A stretch of DNA of 64,000 nucleotides from Streptomyces lincolnensis (GCF_021173675.1 NZ_JAIHON010000006.1:558001-622000); one strand, 5' to 3'. Numbered from the stretch's first letter, positions 51,077 to 60,493 are shown. The notes: generated by a model from the sequence alone, not told the origin. A program made the numbers and translations.

Positions 51077-51739
51077 ATGTCCTCATCCGTCACCTCATCG
51101 ACCCTTCGCGCCGACGTCATCTCGTCGACGTTTCGCGCCGGCGCCCTCTGCGGCGTGCTGGCCGGCCTGCTGATCGTCCTGCCCAGCCTGGTCGAGGCGT
51201 TCACCGGAGAGACCTCGGCGACCAGCGTCCCGCTCGCCCTGGCTCCCGCGTTCGCGCTGCCGCTGATCACCGCGCTGCACCAGCGTCAGGGCCCGGCGAC
51301 CGGGCGCCTCGGGACGAGCGCCGTCACCGTCAACCTCGTCGGCCTCGGCCTGTTCGGGAGTGCCGCGTTCGCGTCGAACCTGGTGCTCTTCTACCTGGAC
51401 GAGGACCTCATCGACGAGACCCTGACCGGCGGCCCCACCGTCCCCGTGCTCCTTGGTTCCGCGGCCGTCTTCGCCGTGGGCTGCGCCCTGTTCGGCGCCG
51501 CCATGATCCGCGCCCGCGTCTTCCCGAGGGTCCCGTCGTGGGGGTACGCCGTGGTCCTGCCGCCCTTCGCGTTCCTGACCGGGCTGCCCGAGTCCCCGTT
51601 CACCAGCGCGCTGCACGTCCTCGTCGGCGTCATCCTGATCTGGCTCTCCACCGCACTGTGGCGCACGGCCCCGGCCACGGAACGCACCACGGGGCACGCC
51701 ACGGAGAACACCACGGACCCGAACCGGGTCTCGACCTGA
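51077..51739 (+). CDS. Integral membrane protein, unknown function
   Basis: A 220-residue protein with about five hydrophobic helices (GALCGVLAGLLIVLPSLVEAF; SVPLALAPAFALPLITALH; TVNLVGLGLFGSAAFASNLVLFY; PVLLGSAAVFAVGCALFGAAM; LHVLVGVILIWLSTALW). There are no known motifs. The hydrophobic pattern and third-position bias support a real gene. It is divergent from the histidine kinase, so it may be a target of that system. The ATG at 51077 follows CGGAG. Confidence 0.75.
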   Translation: MSSSVTSSTLRADVISSTFRAGALCGVLAGLLIVLPSLVEAFTGETSATSVPLALAPAFALPLITALHQRQGPATGRLGTSAVTVNLVGLGLFGSAAFASNLVLFYLDEDLIDETLTGGPTVPVLLGSAAVFAVGCALFGAAMIRARVFPRVPSWGYAVVLPPFAFLTGLPESPFTSALHVLVGVILIWLSTALWRTAPATERTTGHATENTTDPNRVST

Positions 51740-51750
51740 CGGGCTGTGAC

Positions 51751-51769
51751 GTACCCCACTGGGGCGCAC
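51751..51769. promoter_or_regulatory. Candidate CsoR operator upstream of the copA operon
   Basis: GTACCCCACTGGGGCGCAC contains a near-perfect CCCCA-C-TGGGG dyad with flanking GTA/GCAC bases. It resembles the CsoR sites described in actinobacteria (CCCCAGTGGGG core). It lies ~105 bp before the small Met-rich gene that precedes copA. Confidence 0.5.
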
Positions 51770-51874
51770 GGAACTCGCTCCTGGCGTGACCCGACTCCTC
51801 ATACGGTACGGCCGTAGGGGATCCCGGCGTGATCCCCGCCCCGGAGCCGTCCGACCGAGGTCAGGAGGCCGGTG

Positions 51875-52111
51875 ATGGAAGAACCCCAGCAGTCCTCCAC
51901 GGAAGCGGGGTTCGCGCTGCGGAGACTGGTGCCGCCGCCCGCCCTCTGCGGGTTCCTCCTGCTGCTCGCCCTGATCTTCACGGGGGCGTACGCCGTCGGA
52001 GCCGCCGTCGGCCCCGTCGCGCCCGACATGCAGCGCTCCGGAACGAGCGACGACGGCACCGGGGGCACGGGCGGCGGCGGCATGGACATGAAGCACGGGA
52101 GCGGCGGCTGA
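51875..52111 (+). CDS. Small membrane protein with Met/His C terminus, preceding copA
   Basis: A 78-residue protein with one strong TM helix (residues ~23-46, PPALCGFLLLLALIFTGAYAVGAAVGP) and a short extracytoplasmic tail ending GGGGMDMKHGSGG. The tail's Met and His could hand copper to or from the ATPase. The ATG at 51875 is six bases after AGGAGG. The stop overlaps the copA start (TGATG), so it is translationally coupled to it. Confidence 0.8.
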   Translation: MEEPQQSSTEAGFALRRLVPPPALCGFLLLLALIFTGAYAVGAAVGPVAPDMQRSGTSDDGTGGTGGGGMDMKHGSGG

Positions 52112-54426
52112 TGACCACGAAGCCGACCACCACGGAGGCCCCGACCGCCACCGTGGTGACCACCGACCTGACCGTCGGCGGGATGACCTGCGCGGCCTGC
52201 GTGCGGCGGGTGGAGAAGAAGCTCGCGAAGCTGGAGGGCGTGACCGCGACGGTCAACCTGGCCACCGGGAGCGCCCGGGTGAGCCATCCGCCGCACGTCA
52301 GCCCCGACGAACTCATGGCGACGGTCGAGCAGGCCGGCTACACGGCCGCCCTGCCCGAGCCCCCGAAGCCGCGGCGCGAGGAGGGTCCGGGCGGGGAGGA
52401 CCCGGCCGGGGAGTCCGACGGCACCCGGCAGGAGCTCGAACGGCTGGTGCTCACGGCGCTGCTCGCGGTGCCGGTGCTCGTGCTGTCCATGGTGCCCGAC
52501 CTGCAGTTCCGTGCCTGGCAGTGGCTGTGCTTCATGCTGGCCGCACCGGTCGCGGTGTGGAGCGCGTGGCCGTTCCACGTGCGGGCACTGCGCGGACTGC
52601 GGCACTCGACGGCGACCATGGACACCCTGGTCTCGCTGGGCGTGGCGGCGTCCTTCGCCTGGTCGGTGTACGCGCTCTTCTTCGGCGGCGCGGGCGTGCT
52701 GGGCATGACGATGCCGTTCAGCCTGCTGCCCGAGGCCTCGGCCGGCACGGCGCACGTCTACCTCGAAGTGGCCGTCGTCGTACCGCTGTTCGTGCTCACC
52801 GGACGGTTCCTGGAAGCGCGGGCCAGGAACGGCACCGGGGCGGCCCTGCGGTCGCTGGCCCAACTCGCCGCGAAGGAGGTGGCGATACGCGATGACGGGG
52901 CCGAACGGCTGATCCCCGTCGAGGAGTTGAAGGTCGGACAGGTCTTCGTCGTCCGCCCCGGCGAGCGCGTCGCCACCGACGGTGTGGTGGCGGAGGGCAC
53001 CTCCGCCGTGGACCTCTCCCTGGTCACCGGGGAGAGCGAGCCGGTCGAGACCGGGCCGGGTGCGGCCGTGGTCGGCGGAGCGGTCAACGTCGGCGGACTG
53101 CTGCTCGTACGGGCCACCGCGGTCGGTGCGGACACCCAGCTCGCCCGCATCACCCGGCTGGTGACCGAGGCACAGGCGGGCAAGGCGCGGGCGCAGCGGC
53201 TGGCGGACGCGGTGGCCGGGGTGTTCGTACCGGTGGTGCTGGCGCTCGCCGTGACCGTCCTGGGGTTCTGGCTGGGCGCCGGGGCCGATCCGCAGGCCGC
53301 GATCACCGTGTGCGTGGCCGTCCTGGTGGTGGCGTGCCCGTGCGCCCTGGGGCTGGCCACGCCGACCGCGCTGATGGCCGCCACCGGACGCGGTGCCCAA
53401 CTCGGTGTCCTGGTCCGGGGCCCGCAGGCCCTGGAGGGGTTGCAGCACATCGACACGGTCGTACTCGACAAGACCGGCACCCTCACCTCCGGCCGTATGA
53501 CCGTCGCCCGGGTCACCACCGTGCCGGACGGGCTCGGACGCGAGGCGGTGCTGCGGCTGGCCGGTGCGGTGGAGCAGGGCTCGGAGCACCCGCTGGGCCG
53601 GGCGATCGTCGCGTACGCCATGGGGGTGCCCCCGCACGAGCGGGTCCGAGCGTCGGGCAGCGAACCGCCGGGGCCGGGCACCCTGCCGGTGGTGACCGAC
53701 TTCGCCGCCACCCCGGGGCGCGGCGTGCGCGGCCGGGTCGAGGGGCGGCTCGTCGAAGTCCTCGCGCCGGACGACGAGGTGCCCGCCGCCCTCACCGACG
53801 CGCTGCGCGCGGCGGAGTCCGGCGTCCACACCCCCGTCCTGGTCCGGGTCGACGGGGTCGCCGAGGCCCTGATCGAGGTCGGAGACGTCGTACGTCCCGG
53901 CAGTTACCGGGCCGTGGACCGGCTGCGGCGCCTCGGTGTGCGCCCGGTGCTCGCCACCGGCGACCGGGAGGCACCGGCGCGGGCGGTCGCCGCCGTGCTC
54001 GGCATCGAGGAGGTGCACGCCCGCTGCACCCCCGAGGACAAGGCCGCTCTCGTACGGGAGTTGAGGGAACAGGGCTACCGGGTCGCGGTCGTCGGCGACG
54101 GCGTCAACGACGCCGCCGCACTCGCCGGAGCCGACCTCGGCATCGCCATGGGCGGTGGCACGGACGCGGCGATCGGGGCCGCCGACGTGACCCTCGTACG
54201 CGGTGACATCGAGGCCCTCGGCGACGCGGTCCGGCTCGCCCGGCGCACCCTGGGCACGATCCGCGTCAACCTCGCCTGGGCGTTCGGCTACAACGCGGTG
54301 ACCGTGCCGCTCGCCATGGTCGGACTGCTCAACCCTATGCTCGCCGCGGCGGCCATGTCCGTGAGCTCCCTGCTGGTGGTCGGCAACAGCCTGCGTCTAC
54401 GGGCCTGGCAGCCGTCGCGACCATAG
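52111..54426 (+). CDS. copA: Copper-exporting P1B-type ATPase
   Basis: A 771-residue heavy-metal ATPase. An N-terminal HMA domain with GGMTCAACVRRVEKKLAKLEG (residues ~23-43; CxxC) is followed by about eight TM helices with the CPC ion-binding motif (VVACPCALGLATP), the phosphatase motif VTGES, the phosphorylation site DKTGTLTSG, the HP motif EHPLGRAIV and the hinge GDGVNDAAALAGADLGIAMG. Conserved YN and MSS in the last helices (FGYNAV; AAMSVSS) indicate Cu(I) specificity. It pumps cuprous ion out of the cytoplasm. Confidence 0.96.
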   Translation: MTTKPTTTEAPTATVVTTDLTVGGMTCAACVRRVEKKLAKLEGVTATVNLATGSARVSHPPHVSPDELMATVEQAGYTAALPEPPKPRREEGPGGEDPAGESDGTRQELERLVLTALLAVPVLVLSMVPDLQFRAWQWLCFMLAAPVAVWSAWPFHVRALRGLRHSTATMDTLVSLGVAASFAWSVYALFFGGAGVLGMTMPFSLLPEASAGTAHVYLEVAVVVPLFVLTGRFLEARARNGTGAALRSLAQLAAKEVAIRDDGAERLIPVEELKVGQVFVVRPGERVATDGVVAEGTSAVDLSLVTGESEPVETGPGAAVVGGAVNVGGLLLVRATAVGADTQLARITRLVTEAQAGKARAQRLADAVAGVFVPVVLALAVTVLGFWLGAGADPQAAITVCVAVLVVACPCALGLATPTALMAATGRGAQLGVLVRGPQALEGLQHIDTVVLDKTGTLTSGRMTVARVTTVPDGLGREAVLRLAGAVEQGSEHPLGRAIVAYAMGVPPHERVRASGSEPPGPGTLPVVTDFAATPGRGVRGRVEGRLVEVLAPDDEVPAALTDALRAAESGVHTPVLVRVDGVAEALIEVGDVVRPGSYRAVDRLRRLGVRPVLATGDREAPARAVAAVLGIEEVHARCTPEDKAALVRELREQGYRVAVVGDGVNDAAALAGADLGIAMGGGTDAAIGAADVTLVRGDIEALGDAVRLARRTLGTIRVNLAWAFGYNAVTVPLAMVGLLNPMLAAAAMSVSSLLVVGNSLRLRAWQPSRP

Positions 54427-54609
54427 GGAGGAAACACTCTGATCGTGAGATCGGTGTCTCACCGGTGAATGCGTCGGATATTCGGGAGTACGGCGGCGGA
54501 GAATTCCCAATCCGCGTACTCCACCGACTCCACCGAACTGTCGACGCGATGCGAACCGCCCGGCGGAGTCGGTTGAACGGAGATTTCCCGACCAGGCCTA
54601 TCAGGCAGA

Positions 54610-55380
54610 TCAGGCGGAAGGCGCTCCGGTGAGGACTTCCACCCGCCCGGTGTCGAGCGAGTAATAGGCGCTGACCACCGCCAGAGACCCCTTCTTCACG
54701 AGCGGGCCGAGATCCTTGTTGGACCGCAGCGCGGCAGAGGTCTGCTTCACGTGGATGCGGGTCATCGCGTCCACCGGATCACTGTGCTTCTCCTTCACGG
54801 TCTCCTCGTACGCGGGCCGCAGCGCGTCGGCGATCGACTGGAGGTTGCCGGGGAGCTTCTTCCCGTCGCGCATGGCCTCGTACGACGCGTTGACGGCGCC
54901 GCAGCGCTGGTGCCCGAGGACGACGATCAGGGGAGTTCCCGAGGTCATGGGCCCGTACTCGACGGAACCGACGACCACCGAGTCGACCACCCCGCCACCG
55001 GTACGCATCACGAACAGGTCGCCGAGCCCGGTGTCGAAGAGCAGCTCCGGCGGCACCCGGGAGTCGATGCACGACAGGATCACGCCGTAGGGATTCTGCT
55101 TCGCGGCCACGAACTCCCGCCGCTCGGGGTCCCGGTCGGGGTGCTGGAGGCTGCCGCTCAGCCAGCGCTTGTTGCCGTCCATCAGCCGTGAGAACGCCCC
55201 CCACGGTGAGGAGGGGCGGGCGCCGGCGGCCGGCGAGGCGGTTGCCGCGGCAGCCGCGCCCGCGGCTTTCCCGGTTTCTTTTCCTTCGTCCTTCGAGGAA
55301 CAGCCGGAGATCATGACAGCGGTGGCCGCCAATCCTCCGGTGAGAAAGGTCCTGCGGAGTGGGTTTCCAGCTACAGACAT
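54610..55380 (-). CDS. Exported beta-carbonic anhydrase (Tat/lipoprotein signal)
   Basis: A 256-residue beta-class carbonic anhydrase with zinc ligands visible as Cys-Asp in ILSCIDSRVPPE and His-Cys in LGHQRCGAV. The N terminus is a twin-arginine-like lipoprotein signal (LRRTFLTGGLAATAVMISGC, lipobox Cys ~27), followed by an Ala-rich spacer. So the enzyme should act outside the membrane, anchored by lipid, converting CO2 and bicarbonate at the surface. Most beta-carbonic anhydrases are cytoplasmic. Confidence 0.93.
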   Translation of the reverse strand: MSVAGNPLRRTFLTGGLAATAVMISGCSSKDEGKETGKAAGAAAAATASPAAGARPSSPWGAFSRLMDGNKRWLSGSLQHPDRDPERREFVAAKQNPYGVILSCIDSRVPPELLFDTGLGDLFVMRTGGGVVDSVVVGSVEYGPMTSGTPLIVVLGHQRCGAVNASYEAMRDGKKLPGNLQSIADALRPAYEETVKEKHSDPVDAMTRIHVKQTSAALRSNKDLGPLVKKGSLAVVSAYYSLDTGRVEVLTGAPSA

Positions 55381-55764
55381 AGCTCGGTCTTTCTTGCGTT
55401 AACGCCGGATTCCCCCCGAGCGCTTTGAGTGCGTGACTGTAGCAGGGGCGGATAGTGCGCAGTGAAATCCAAATGGCGGACTTCGCGGTGAAGTGATGGA
55501 GAACGTGTGCCGTGAGGCCGGCCGGAAATGTGACGTGCGCCATACCGCCCCATTGGTTACGTTGAGGTGACCGGTTGCGGGTCACGAGCATGGGCGGCAC
55601 GAGGAAAGCAAGAACGCCTCCGAACGTCGCCCGGAGTCCTATTCCCCCGAGTGCCCGGGCGGCACCAAGGCCCCGGCGGTCATCTGCACCGGCCGCCGGG
55701 GCCGCCTCCTGCTGTAACAGCGAGTAATTCCGCCTCCGTGTCGGAGGCCGTAAGGAGTGCTGTC
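55381..55764. other. Divergent promoter region with a stem-loop
   Basis: About 380 bp between the divergent carbonic anhydrase and SnoaL-like genes. An 11-bp inverted repeat (55669-55679 with 55693-55703, GGCCCCGGCGG and its complement) could form a leader hairpin or attenuator of the rightward gene. No convincing gene is seen. It presumably contains both promoters. Confidence 0.5.
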
Positions 55765-56160
55765 ATGACCAGTAAGAACGTCGACATCGCGAGCGAGTAC
55801 TTCCAGGCCGTGCGGAAGGGCGACCTGGCCAAGGTCGGGGAGCTCCTGGACGAGGGGATCGTCTGGCATCAGCCGGGCGCCAACCGGTTCTCCGGTGAGC
55901 ACAAGGGACGCGACGCCGTCTTCGCGATGCTCGGCGGCATGATGGAGGCCAGCCAGGGCTCCTTCGCCATCGACGCGATCCACTCCCTCATGGGCAACGG
56001 CGACATGGTGGCCGCCTCGATCCACTTCGCCGGCCGGCGCGGCGACGCGTCCATGAGCATGGACGGCGTGGACGTCCTGCGCCTGAAGGACGGCAGGATC
56101 GTCGAGATGTGGCTGTTCTCCGGCGACCAGTCGGCCGAGGACGCCTTCTGGGGACGGTAG
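55765..56160 (+). CDS. SnoaL-like / NTF2-fold protein
   Basis: A 131-residue small alpha+beta barrel protein: ASEYFQAVRKGDLAKVGELLDEGIVWHQPG, GRDAVFAMLGGMMEAS, and DVLRLKDGRIVEMWLFSGDQSAEDAFWG, the nuclear-transport-factor-2/SnoaL layout. Members are cyclases, isomerases or ligand-binding proteins; none can be assigned here. The ATG at 55765 follows TAAGGAG. A strong terminator follows, separating it from the convergent HxlR gene. Confidence 0.85.
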   Translation: MTSKNVDIASEYFQAVRKGDLAKVGELLDEGIVWHQPGANRFSGEHKGRDAVFAMLGGMMEASQGSFAIDAIHSLMGNGDMVAASIHFAGRRGDASMSMDGVDVLRLKDGRIVEMWLFSGDQSAEDAFWGR

Positions 56161-56200
56161 GCCGCTCGCGATCCCTCCCGGACGCGATCCCTCTCGGACG

Positions 56201-56239
56201 CAAGCCGTCCGGCACCGCGGTACGGTGCCGGACGGCTTG
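56201..56239. terminator. Bidirectional intrinsic terminator
   Basis: A perfect 17-bp inverted repeat (56201-56217 with 56223-56239, 5-base loop) lies between the convergent SnoaL-like and HxlR genes. Confidence 0.85.
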
Positions 56240-56255
56240 TGGCGTGGGTGACCGG

Positions 56256-56630
56256 TCAGGACGACTCGCGGGCGTCGTAGCTCTCGCGTGCCGCGAGTAC
56301 CTCGTCGAAGTGCTCCTCGGCCCACAGGCCCAGTGCCTGAAGCGGGCCGTACAGGGTGCGCCCCAGCGCGGTCAGCTCGTACACGACCCGGGGTGGCACC
56401 TCGGCGTACTCCTGCCGCGTGATGATCCCGTCGCGTTCCAGGTCCCGGAGCGTCTCGGTGAGGACCTTGGCGCTGATGCCGTCGACGCGGGTGCGCAGGT
56501 CACGGAAGCGCAGAGGGCCCGTGCTGAGCGCGATGACCACCATGGCCGTCCACTTGTTGGCGATACGGGCGAGCGAGGTACGGGACGGGCAGGTCGCCGT
56601 CATGACATCGAAGGCCGGGAACTCTGGCAT
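56256..56630 (-). CDS. HxlR family transcriptional regulator
   Basis: A 124-residue winged-helix regulator with the HxlR pattern: IANKWTAMVVIALSTGPLRFRDLRTRVDGISAKVLTETLRDLERDGIITRQ, and ALGRTLYGPLQALGLWAEEH. Members often respond to reactive electrophiles or quinones through a Cys near the N terminus; here there is a Cys in MTATCPSR. I place the start at ATG 56630 (GAGGG eight bases upstream). It is convergent with the SnoaL-like gene, its possible target. Confidence 0.9.
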   Translation of the reverse strand: MPEFPAFDVMTATCPSRTSLARIANKWTAMVVIALSTGPLRFRDLRTRVDGISAKVLTETLRDLERDGIITRQEYAEVPPRVVYELTALGRTLYGPLQALGLWAEEHFDEVLAARESYDARESS

Positions 56631-56865
56631 GTCGCACGCCCTCATTGGTTGCGTCGAGATGGCTTGTTACCGATGGTAAGCCCAGGGGCTCGGCAGGAGG
56701 CATGCTCGCCGACACCGTCGCCGGGCGCCAGCCGCGTCCGGCGTGGAAGTCTCGTGAAGGCACATGAAATGTGAGCTTTCAAGATTCTCTTACTGGGCGG
56801 TAACTGATGGGGTGAGCGGTGCTCGGGGGATCAGCCTCGGCTGAAACGAGCACTGTACGGAGTTT

Positions 56866-59800
56866 TTGTTGATACTCCACCAACGAAGCGCCCGGAACCT
56901 CAGACCCCTCCTGGCCCTTCTTCTCGCGTGCCCTCTGGCACTGACCACCGCGGCGCCCGCACCCGCGGCCACGGACACCGGCTCCGGCCGGTACGAGCGG
57001 ACCTACCCCGCGGGCACCTATCTCGTGAAGCTGGCCGACGAGCCGCTGGCGACCTACGGGGGCGGCCTGCGCGGCCTCAAGGGGACCGCCCCCGCGGCCG
57101 GCGAGCGGCTCGACGTCGGCTCCGGCGCGGCTACGTCGTATCTCAGGTACCTGGAAAAGCGCCGGGACGCGGTGCGCGCCGCCGTCCCGGGCATCAAGAA
57201 GCGGTACGACTACGCGTACACGGTCAACGGATTCGCGGCCGAACTCACCGGCGGACAGGCGGAGAAGCTGGCAGCGGAGCCCGGAGTGGTGTCGCTGACC
57301 CGCAGCACGACCCCGCTGGCCGCCCCGGCCACGAGCACCGCGAAGGGCGCCACCGGCACCAGTACCACCGCCACCGCGTCCCCGACCACCCCGCTGCCCG
57401 ACCTCCCCGCCCTCCTCGGACTCTCCGGCAAGAAGGGGCTGTGGGCGAAGGCCGGCGGCCCGGAACGCGCGGGCGAAGGCATGATCATCGGGGTGATCGA
57501 CAGCGGCTTCAACCCGGCCGAGCCGATGTTCGCGCCGCTGCCGGAGCCGCGCCCCGACGCGGACGTCATCGCCAGGAAGTGGCACGGCACCTGCGAGGAG
57601 GGCGACGACCCCGCCCCCAAGGTCACCTGCAACAACAAGGTGATCGGCGCCCGTTGGTTCCCTGACGGCCAACCCGACGACGAGGTGGCCGACGCCCCCT
57701 CACCGCTGGACACCGACGGTCACGGCACGGCGATCGGCAGCATCGCCGCCGGTAACCACGCGACCCCCGCGTCGATCAGGGACACTCCCATCGCCGGTCC
57801 CCTCAGCGGGGTCGCGCCGGCGGCCCGGCTGGCGTTCTACAAGGCATGCTGGGGCGGTTGCTCGGCCACGGCGCTCACCGCGGCGTTCGACAGTGCCGTG
57901 GCGGACGGCGTGGACGTGATCAAGCTCTCCTACGACGCGACACTTCTCGACCCGTTCACTCTGGAGGCCATGCGGAACGCCGCCGCGGCCGGGGTGTTCA
58001 TCGCCGCGGCGGCCGGCAACGGCGGCCCGCAGGCGGTCCAGCACACCGCACCCTGGGTCACGTCCGTGGCGTCCACCACGCACGACGCCGAGTACCGGGC
58101 GACGCTGAAGCTGGGCGACGGCCGCGGCTTCACCAACGCCTCCTACAGCCCGGGCGTCCCCGTGTCTCCGCTGGTCCGCGCGGCCGACGCCGGGCGCACG
58201 GGCCGAGCGAAGGCCGCGCTGTGCTTGGACGACACCCTGGACCCGGCCAAGGCCCGGGGGAAGATCGTCGTCTGCGACCGAGGTGAGAACTTCTTCGACG
58301 AGAAGGTCTCGGAGGTGGCCCGGGCCGGTGGCTCGGCGGTCGTCCTCGTCGACACGCCGTCCAACAACCGGTCCGTCTTCGCCGACTGGTACGACCTGCC
58401 GTACCTGCAACTGAACGAGGAGGACGGCCGGAAGGTGAAGGCGTACGCCACCACCCACGGCGCCACCGCCGCCTTCACCGGCAGCACCCGTGCGCCCCGG
58501 CAGGCCCCCGCCGTCCGCCACGACTCCTCCGGCGGCCCCGACCCCTTCAGCACCGGCGACCTGCTCAAGCCGGAGATCGCCGCGCCGGGCGACTTCGTGC
58601 CCGCGGCCACCGTGTCGGACACCCCTGGCCGGCCGGGCGGTTACGACCTGATCTCCGGTACGTCGTTCGCGGCGCCCTACGTCGCGGGCATGGCGGCGCT
58701 GCTGAAGTCCCTGCACCCGGACTGGTCGCCGAGCGAGATCCGGTCGGCGCTGATGACCACGGCAACGACCACCGACAACCGCGGCGAGCCCATGGGACGG
58801 CGGCAACTGGGACAGCAGGACGCCGACCCCGCGAGCCCGCTCGACTACGGCGCCGGCTTCCCCAGGGCCGCACGGGCCGCCGACCCCGGCCTGGTCTACG
58901 ACTCGACTCCCGCCGACTGGAAGTCGTACCTGTGCGCCCTGGGCCAAGGACCGATCACCGACCGGGGCAACGACTGCGCCACCGGCCCGCGCACCGACCC
59001 GAGCGACCTCAACCACCCCGCCCTCGCGGTCGGTGACCTGGTCGGCCGGCAGACGGTCACCCGCACCGTCACCAACGTCTCCGGGCGGACCGCCACTTAC
59101 AGGGCGACGCTCCAGACGCCGGCCGGCTTCACGGCCCGTGTCTCCCCGGAGCGACTGACACTGAAGCCCGGCCGGTCGGCGACGTACAAGGTGACCGTCA
59201 CCCGCGGCGACACCCCCTACGACACCTGGTCCTTCGGCTCCCTCACCTGGAGCGACGCGCACAGCCGGCACCGGGTCACCAGCCCGCTGGCCCTGCGCGC
59301 CGCCCCCTTCCGCGCCCTGCGCGAGATCACGGCGGACGCCGGCGGCTCCGGCTCCGGCACGCTCTCCGCGTACGCGGACCGGACCGGCGACCTGACCGCG
59401 ACCACGACGGGCCTGTACGCGGGCGAGAAGACCACGGCCACGCTGACGGGAACCAACCAGGACGGCGACTTCATCAGCCACCCGAGCCCCTCGGACGCGG
59501 TCGCGAAGATACGGATCCACGTACCGAAGGACGCCGCGTTCACCCGAGTGGCGGTCGCCTCGGCCGACCACCTGCCCGGCACCGACCTCGACATGTACGT
59601 CTTCGACGCCGCCGGCGAGCCGTTCGGCCGCTTCCCCGGGACCGGTTCGGACGAGCAGAACGACCTGCCGCCCGGCGACTACGACGTCTACATCGTCCAG
59701 TACATCCTCCCGCCGGGCGCGACCGGCCAGTCCTACACCCTGTGGACCTGGCGGGTCGGCCAGGGCACCCCCGACGCCCCCGCGGAGGTCTCCCCGGCCA

Positions 59801-59949
59801 CCCGCCCGGTCAGCCCCGGCAAGGGCGCCGACTTCACCCTGACCTGGCACGGCACGGTTCCCGGCAAGCGCTACATGGCAGCCGTGGAGTACGGCGACGG
59901 CCCCACGACCGAGGGCCGCACGACCCTGACGCTGACCTCACAGCCGTAA
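56866..59949 (+). CDS. Secreted subtilisin-like serine protease (S8) with PA insert and Fn3-like C terminus
   Basis: About 1027 residues. A signal peptide (LLALLLACPLALTTAAPAPAAT) is followed by an inhibitor I9-type propeptide (~40-150), then the S8 domain with catalytic Asp in IIGVIDSGFNPAE, His in DGHGTAIGSIAAG, oxyanion Asn in AAAAGNGGPQ and Ser in LISGTSFAAPYVAGMAALL. A PA domain (~450-560) is inserted in it, and C-terminal Fn3-like and beta domains (~690-1027) follow. Long actinobacterial subtilases of this sort degrade extracellular protein. The start is a TTG at 56866 or 56869; the latter is six bases from GGAG. Confidence 0.93.
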   Translation: MLILHQRSARNLRPLLALLLACPLALTTAAPAPAATDTGSGRYERTYPAGTYLVKLADEPLATYGGGLRGLKGTAPAAGERLDVGSGAATSYLRYLEKRRDAVRAAVPGIKKRYDYAYTVNGFAAELTGGQAEKLAAEPGVVSLTRSTTPLAAPATSTAKGATGTSTTATASPTTPLPDLPALLGLSGKKGLWAKAGGPERAGEGMIIGVIDSGFNPAEPMFAPLPEPRPDADVIARKWHGTCEEGDDPAPKVTCNNKVIGARWFPDGQPDDEVADAPSPLDTDGHGTAIGSIAAGNHATPASIRDTPIAGPLSGVAPAARLAFYKACWGGCSATALTAAFDSAVADGVDVIKLSYDATLLDPFTLEAMRNAAAAGVFIAAAAGNGGPQAVQHTAPWVTSVASTTHDAEYRATLKLGDGRGFTNASYSPGVPVSPLVRAADAGRTGRAKAALCLDDTLDPAKARGKIVVCDRGENFFDEKVSEVARAGGSAVVLVDTPSNNRSVFADWYDLPYLQLNEEDGRKVKAYATTHGATAAFTGSTRAPRQAPAVRHDSSGGPDPFSTGDLLKPEIAAPGDFVPAATVSDTPGRPGGYDLISGTSFAAPYVAGMAALLKSLHPDWSPSEIRSALMTTATTTDNRGEPMGRRQLGQQDADPASPLDYGAGFPRAARAADPGLVYDSTPADWKSYLCALGQGPITDRGNDCATGPRTDPSDLNHPALAVGDLVGRQTVTRTVTNVSGRTATYRATLQTPAGFTARVSPERLTLKPGRSATYKVTVTRGDTPYDTWSFGSLTWSDAHSRHRVTSPLALRAAPFRALREITADAGGSGSGTLSAYADRTGDLTATTTGLYAGEKTTATLTGTNQDGDFISHPSPSDAVAKIRIHVPKDAAFTRVAVASADHLPGTDLDMYVFDAAGEPFGRFPGTGSDEQNDLPPGDYDVYIVQYILPPGATGQSYTLWTWRVGQGTPDAPAEVSPATRPVSPGKGADFTLTWHGTVPGKRYMAAVEYGDGPTTEGRTTLTLTSQP

Positions 59950-59958
59950 AGGACATGC

Positions 59959-59990
59959 ACGGGGTCCGTCAACTCCCTGACGGACCCCGT
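59959..59990. terminator. Intrinsic terminator after the subtilase gene
   Basis: A perfect 13-bp stem (59959-59971 with 59978-59990, 6-base loop) lies 10 bp past the subtilase stop codon, before the convergent toxin gene. Confidence 0.85.
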
Positions 59991-60070
59991 GGTCGCCTCC
60001 ACTGCGATGTCGCGCGTGACGTCGCCGGCGCGGCTCAGCTCGCGGACGGCTCCCGGTACGCACCCGTCCG

Positions 60071-60493
60071 TCATTTGCCGGCTTCGGGGCCGTACCACTG
60101 CAACGCCTGACCGGTGACCGCGGCGATGCACTCGAAGTCCCGGTCGCGGTGGAGCAGCGTCAGTCCCTGCAACTCGGCCGTGGCGGCCACCACGAGGTCG
60201 ACGACCCCGGCGCTGCGGTGCTGTCCGCGTTGGGTGAGGATCTCCTGGACCCGCCAGGCCCGGTCGTGGGCCCGGTCGTCGACCGGCACCCAGCCGAAGA
60301 GCAGGCGCAGATCCTCGATGCCTTGTGCGCGGTCTGCGGCGGAACGCGCGCTGTAGAAGAACTCCAGCTCCGTGATGGGGCAGGTGGCGATGAGCCCGGC
60401 GGCTGCCGCCTGGTCCCATCCGTACTGCTCGGCGTCGCCGCGCAGCATGCGGGCGAGCGCACTGGTGTCGATCAGATACTGCGCGGCGTTCAC
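60071..60493 (-). CDS. vapC: VapC-type PIN-domain ribonuclease toxin
   Basis: A 140-residue PIN domain with the acidic residues of the active site: D in YLIDTSALARML, E in CPITELEFFYSAR, D in GVVDLVVAATAE and D in LLHRDRDFECI. PIN toxins cleave tRNA or rRNA. The GTG start at 60493 overlaps the antitoxin stop (GTGA), the usual toxin-antitoxin coupling. Confidence 0.92.
   Translation of the reverse strand: MNAAQYLIDTSALARMLRGDAEQYGWDQAAAAGLIATCPITELEFFYSARSAADRAQGIEDLRLLFGWVPVDDRAHDRAWRVQEILTQRGQHRSAGVVDLVVAATAELQGLTLLHRDRDFECIAAVTGQALQWYGPEAGK

Noticed and set aside
54427..54609. Possible terminator after copA (GTGAGA...TCTCAC)
   Set aside because: The stem is only six base pairs and not followed by T residues. 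It is too weak to call.
57700..59850. 716-codon minus-strand frame opposite the subtilase
   Set aside because: It is an antisense shadow. The plus strand shows the full Asp/His/Ser triad and signal peptide.
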